Shown here: positions 41,939 to 42,622 of the stretch, piece after piece
How the letters are laid out: each line of letters starts with the position of its first letter
Position numbering within the stretch: position 1 is the first letter of the stretch
Assembly (NCBI GenBank): GCA_030037885.1
Contig: JASHPU010000130.1
Location: 1-42,622 of the forward strand
Direction of reading: 5' to 3'
DNA length: 42,622 nt
Source: Xanthobacteraceae bacterium
GTDB taxonomy: Bacteria > Pseudomonadota > Alphaproteobacteria > Rhizobiales > Xanthobacteraceae
Position numbers and translations under genes: made by a program
The notes under the pieces: generated by a model
What the model saw: only the letters and a program-made list of their open reading frames with translations
The model's database searches: none
Told to the model about the DNA's origin: nothing

Positions 41939-42298
41939 ATGGAACTGACCCATGATAACGCTCGCGCACGTGCCAAGGGCTGGTGCGATGCCTGGAACCG
42001 TCGCGACCTGGACGCGGTGATGGAGCATTATGCCCAGGACGTCGTGCTGACGTCTCCACTGATCGTCAAGCGTTGGGGCATCGCCGACGGACGACTCCAA
42101 GGAAAGGAGCGTGTCCGCGAAAATTTTGCGATCGGGATGCGAAACGCCGGCTTGCATTTCGATTTCGTGGACGTGCTCCTTGGGGTCGACGCGTTTTGCG
42201 TCATTTACAGGCGCGAAACTGGAGTCCTCGTAAGCGACCTCTGCCTGGTCGACGACCAGGGGCGCACCAAGCGGGTGATCGCCTGTCATGGGGAATGA
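41939..42298 (+). CDS. SnoaL/NTF2-like small protein
   Basis: A 119-residue protein with the NTF2-like cone fold pattern: ARAKGWCDAWNRRDLDAVM, EHYAQDVVLTSPLIV, GKERVRENFAIGM, then VVDVL-type strands and VSDLCLVDDQGR. Members include polyketide cyclases (SnoaL), isomerases and unknown binding proteins. It begins 25 bases after the NRPS stop with GAGTGAGG before it, so it is probably co-transcribed. A tailoring role on the released product is possible but unproven. Confidence 0.8.
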   Translation: MELTHDNARARAKGWCDAWNRRDLDAVMEHYAQDVVLTSPLIVKRWGIADGRLQGKERVRENFAIGMRNAGLHFDFVDVLLGVDAFCVIYRRETGVLVSDLCLVDDQGRTKRVIACHGE

Positions 42299-42406
42299 AA
42301 TATCCGGTCGCGAACGCGGTGCGAGGTCAACAAATCGCAATGACGGGCACCCGAAAGCGCACACGTTGTTGGCCGGTCGCCCGGTCGCGATGATGTTGCT
42401 TTAGAG

Positions 42407-42420
42407 TCCCCGATAGGGGA
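42407..42420. repeat. Small hairpin between the SnoaL-like gene and the IS200 element
   Basis: TCCCC-GATA-GGGGA makes a perfect 5-bp stem with a 4-base loop. No T-tract follows, so I do not call a terminator; it may belong to the IS200 border. The rest of 42299-42406 shows nothing. Confidence 0.4.
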
Positions 42421-42429
42421 TCAGCAAAC

Positions 42430-42452
42430 CCCACGCCTTTAGGCGGCATGGG
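42430..42452 (+). repeat. Left-end imperfect palindrome of an IS200-type element
   Basis: CCCA-CGCC-TTTA-GGCG-GCA-TGGG folds into a hairpin with a three-base bulge, 30 bases before the transposase start. IS200/IS605 elements have such subterminal hairpins, which their transposase recognises as single strands. Confidence 0.6.
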
Positions 42453-42482
42453 ATCGCGGCGGTTCCGGTATAAAATGGCTGG

Positions 42483-42622
42483 ATGGAAGGATACAAGCGG
42501 GGCAGCCACACCGTTTGGGACTGCAAGTATCACGTGGTGTGGGTGACGAAGTACCGGTATGCGGTGCTGGGCGGGGATGTCGGGCAACGATGCCGCGAAC
42601 TCGTCCGTGAGACGGCTCGTGC
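42483..42622 (+). mobile_element. tnpA: IS200-family transposase TnpA, 3' partial
   Basis: The protein starts EGYKRGSHTVWDCKYHVV, WVTKYRYAVLGGDVGQRCR and continues to the window end (about 46 residues visible). This is the unmistakable N-terminus of the small Y1 transposase of IS200/IS605 elements. The His-hydrophobe-His and catalytic Tyr motifs lie beyond the window. TATAAA at 42469-42474 could be its -10 box. The visible part has no frameshift, so the element may be active. Confidence 0.9.

Noticed and set aside
42407..42420. Intrinsic terminator after the SnoaL-like gene
   Set aside because: The hairpin is short and has no run of T on either side.
1..42622. CRISPR arrays, tRNA or rRNA genes
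   Set aside because: No regularly spaced repeats and no tRNA or rRNA hallmark sequences were seen on either strand.

Overview
The window is high-GC alphaproteobacterial DNA. It opens with three housekeeping genes in an order familiar from Bradyrhizobium, Rhodopseudomonas and relatives: an AlaC-type aminotransferase (5' end outside the window), hom and glpX. After glpX (bases 3507-4218) the chromosome-like order breaks off. A rhizobial-type palindromic repeat, a frameshifted IS4-type transposase fragment and a broken HisC-like aminotransferase fragment mark the edge. The next 38 kb is an accessory region dominated by what I read as one large, mosaic and partly decayed biosynthetic gene cluster.

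Arm 1 (4219-14724, minus strand) holds a cation/proton antiporter, a stand-alone adenylating enzyme, a flavin-dependent halogenase with its diagnostic motifs, an alpha/beta hydrolase with Cys in place of the nucleophilic Ser, an in-frame chimera of an NRPS condensation-domain start with the second half of an MFS exporter, a DUF1272 protein, an IS5 remnant, a carrier protein, a KAS III-like enzyme and an acyl-CoA dehydrogenase. This looks like a pathway for carrier-bound oxidation and halogenation of an acyl unit. Arm 2 (14898-22864, plus) is divergent from it: a PanE-like reductase, a double-domain SagB-type flavin oxidoreductase, a hydrolase, a second acyl-CoA dehydrogenase, an acyl-ACP ligase, an ACP, a class II aldolase and an unrecognised protein.

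Arm 3 (23344-33590, plus) has its own good promoter and is the most striking part. It starts with a Lys/Orn N-hydroxylase, a D-amino-acid-oxidase-like flavoenzyme and a cupin fused to a methionyl-tRNA-synthetase-like domain. This is the three-enzyme set that forms an N-N bond and releases a hydrazino acid in the actinobacterial s56-p1 (Spb38-40) and triacsin (Tri26-28) pathways. It continues with an acyl ligase, an ACP, a C45-type N-terminal-nucleophile enzyme, a TrpB2-like PLP enzyme, a second ACP, an esterase and a GNAT acyltransferase. Arm 4 (33915-36816, minus) is an MBOAT acyltransferase, an ACP, a Sfp-type phosphopantetheinyl transferase and the tail of a lost NRPS. Inverted copies of one IS256-like end lie at 23254 and 36858 and bracket arms 3 and 4.

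Beyond a DUF1445 gene lies a 1139-residue NRPS (partial C-A-T-TE) lacking the catalytic half of its condensation domain, then a SnoaL/NTF2-like gene. The window ends inside an IS200-type transposase. My overall reading is a hydrazine- or N-N-bond-containing, possibly halogenated, carrier-protein-built metabolite in an alphaproteobacterium. The cluster has been rearranged by insertion sequences, has no intact drug exporter and no recognisable dedicated regulator, and its two NRPS genes and its MFS exporter are visibly damaged. All functions are read from motifs by eye; no database search was run.
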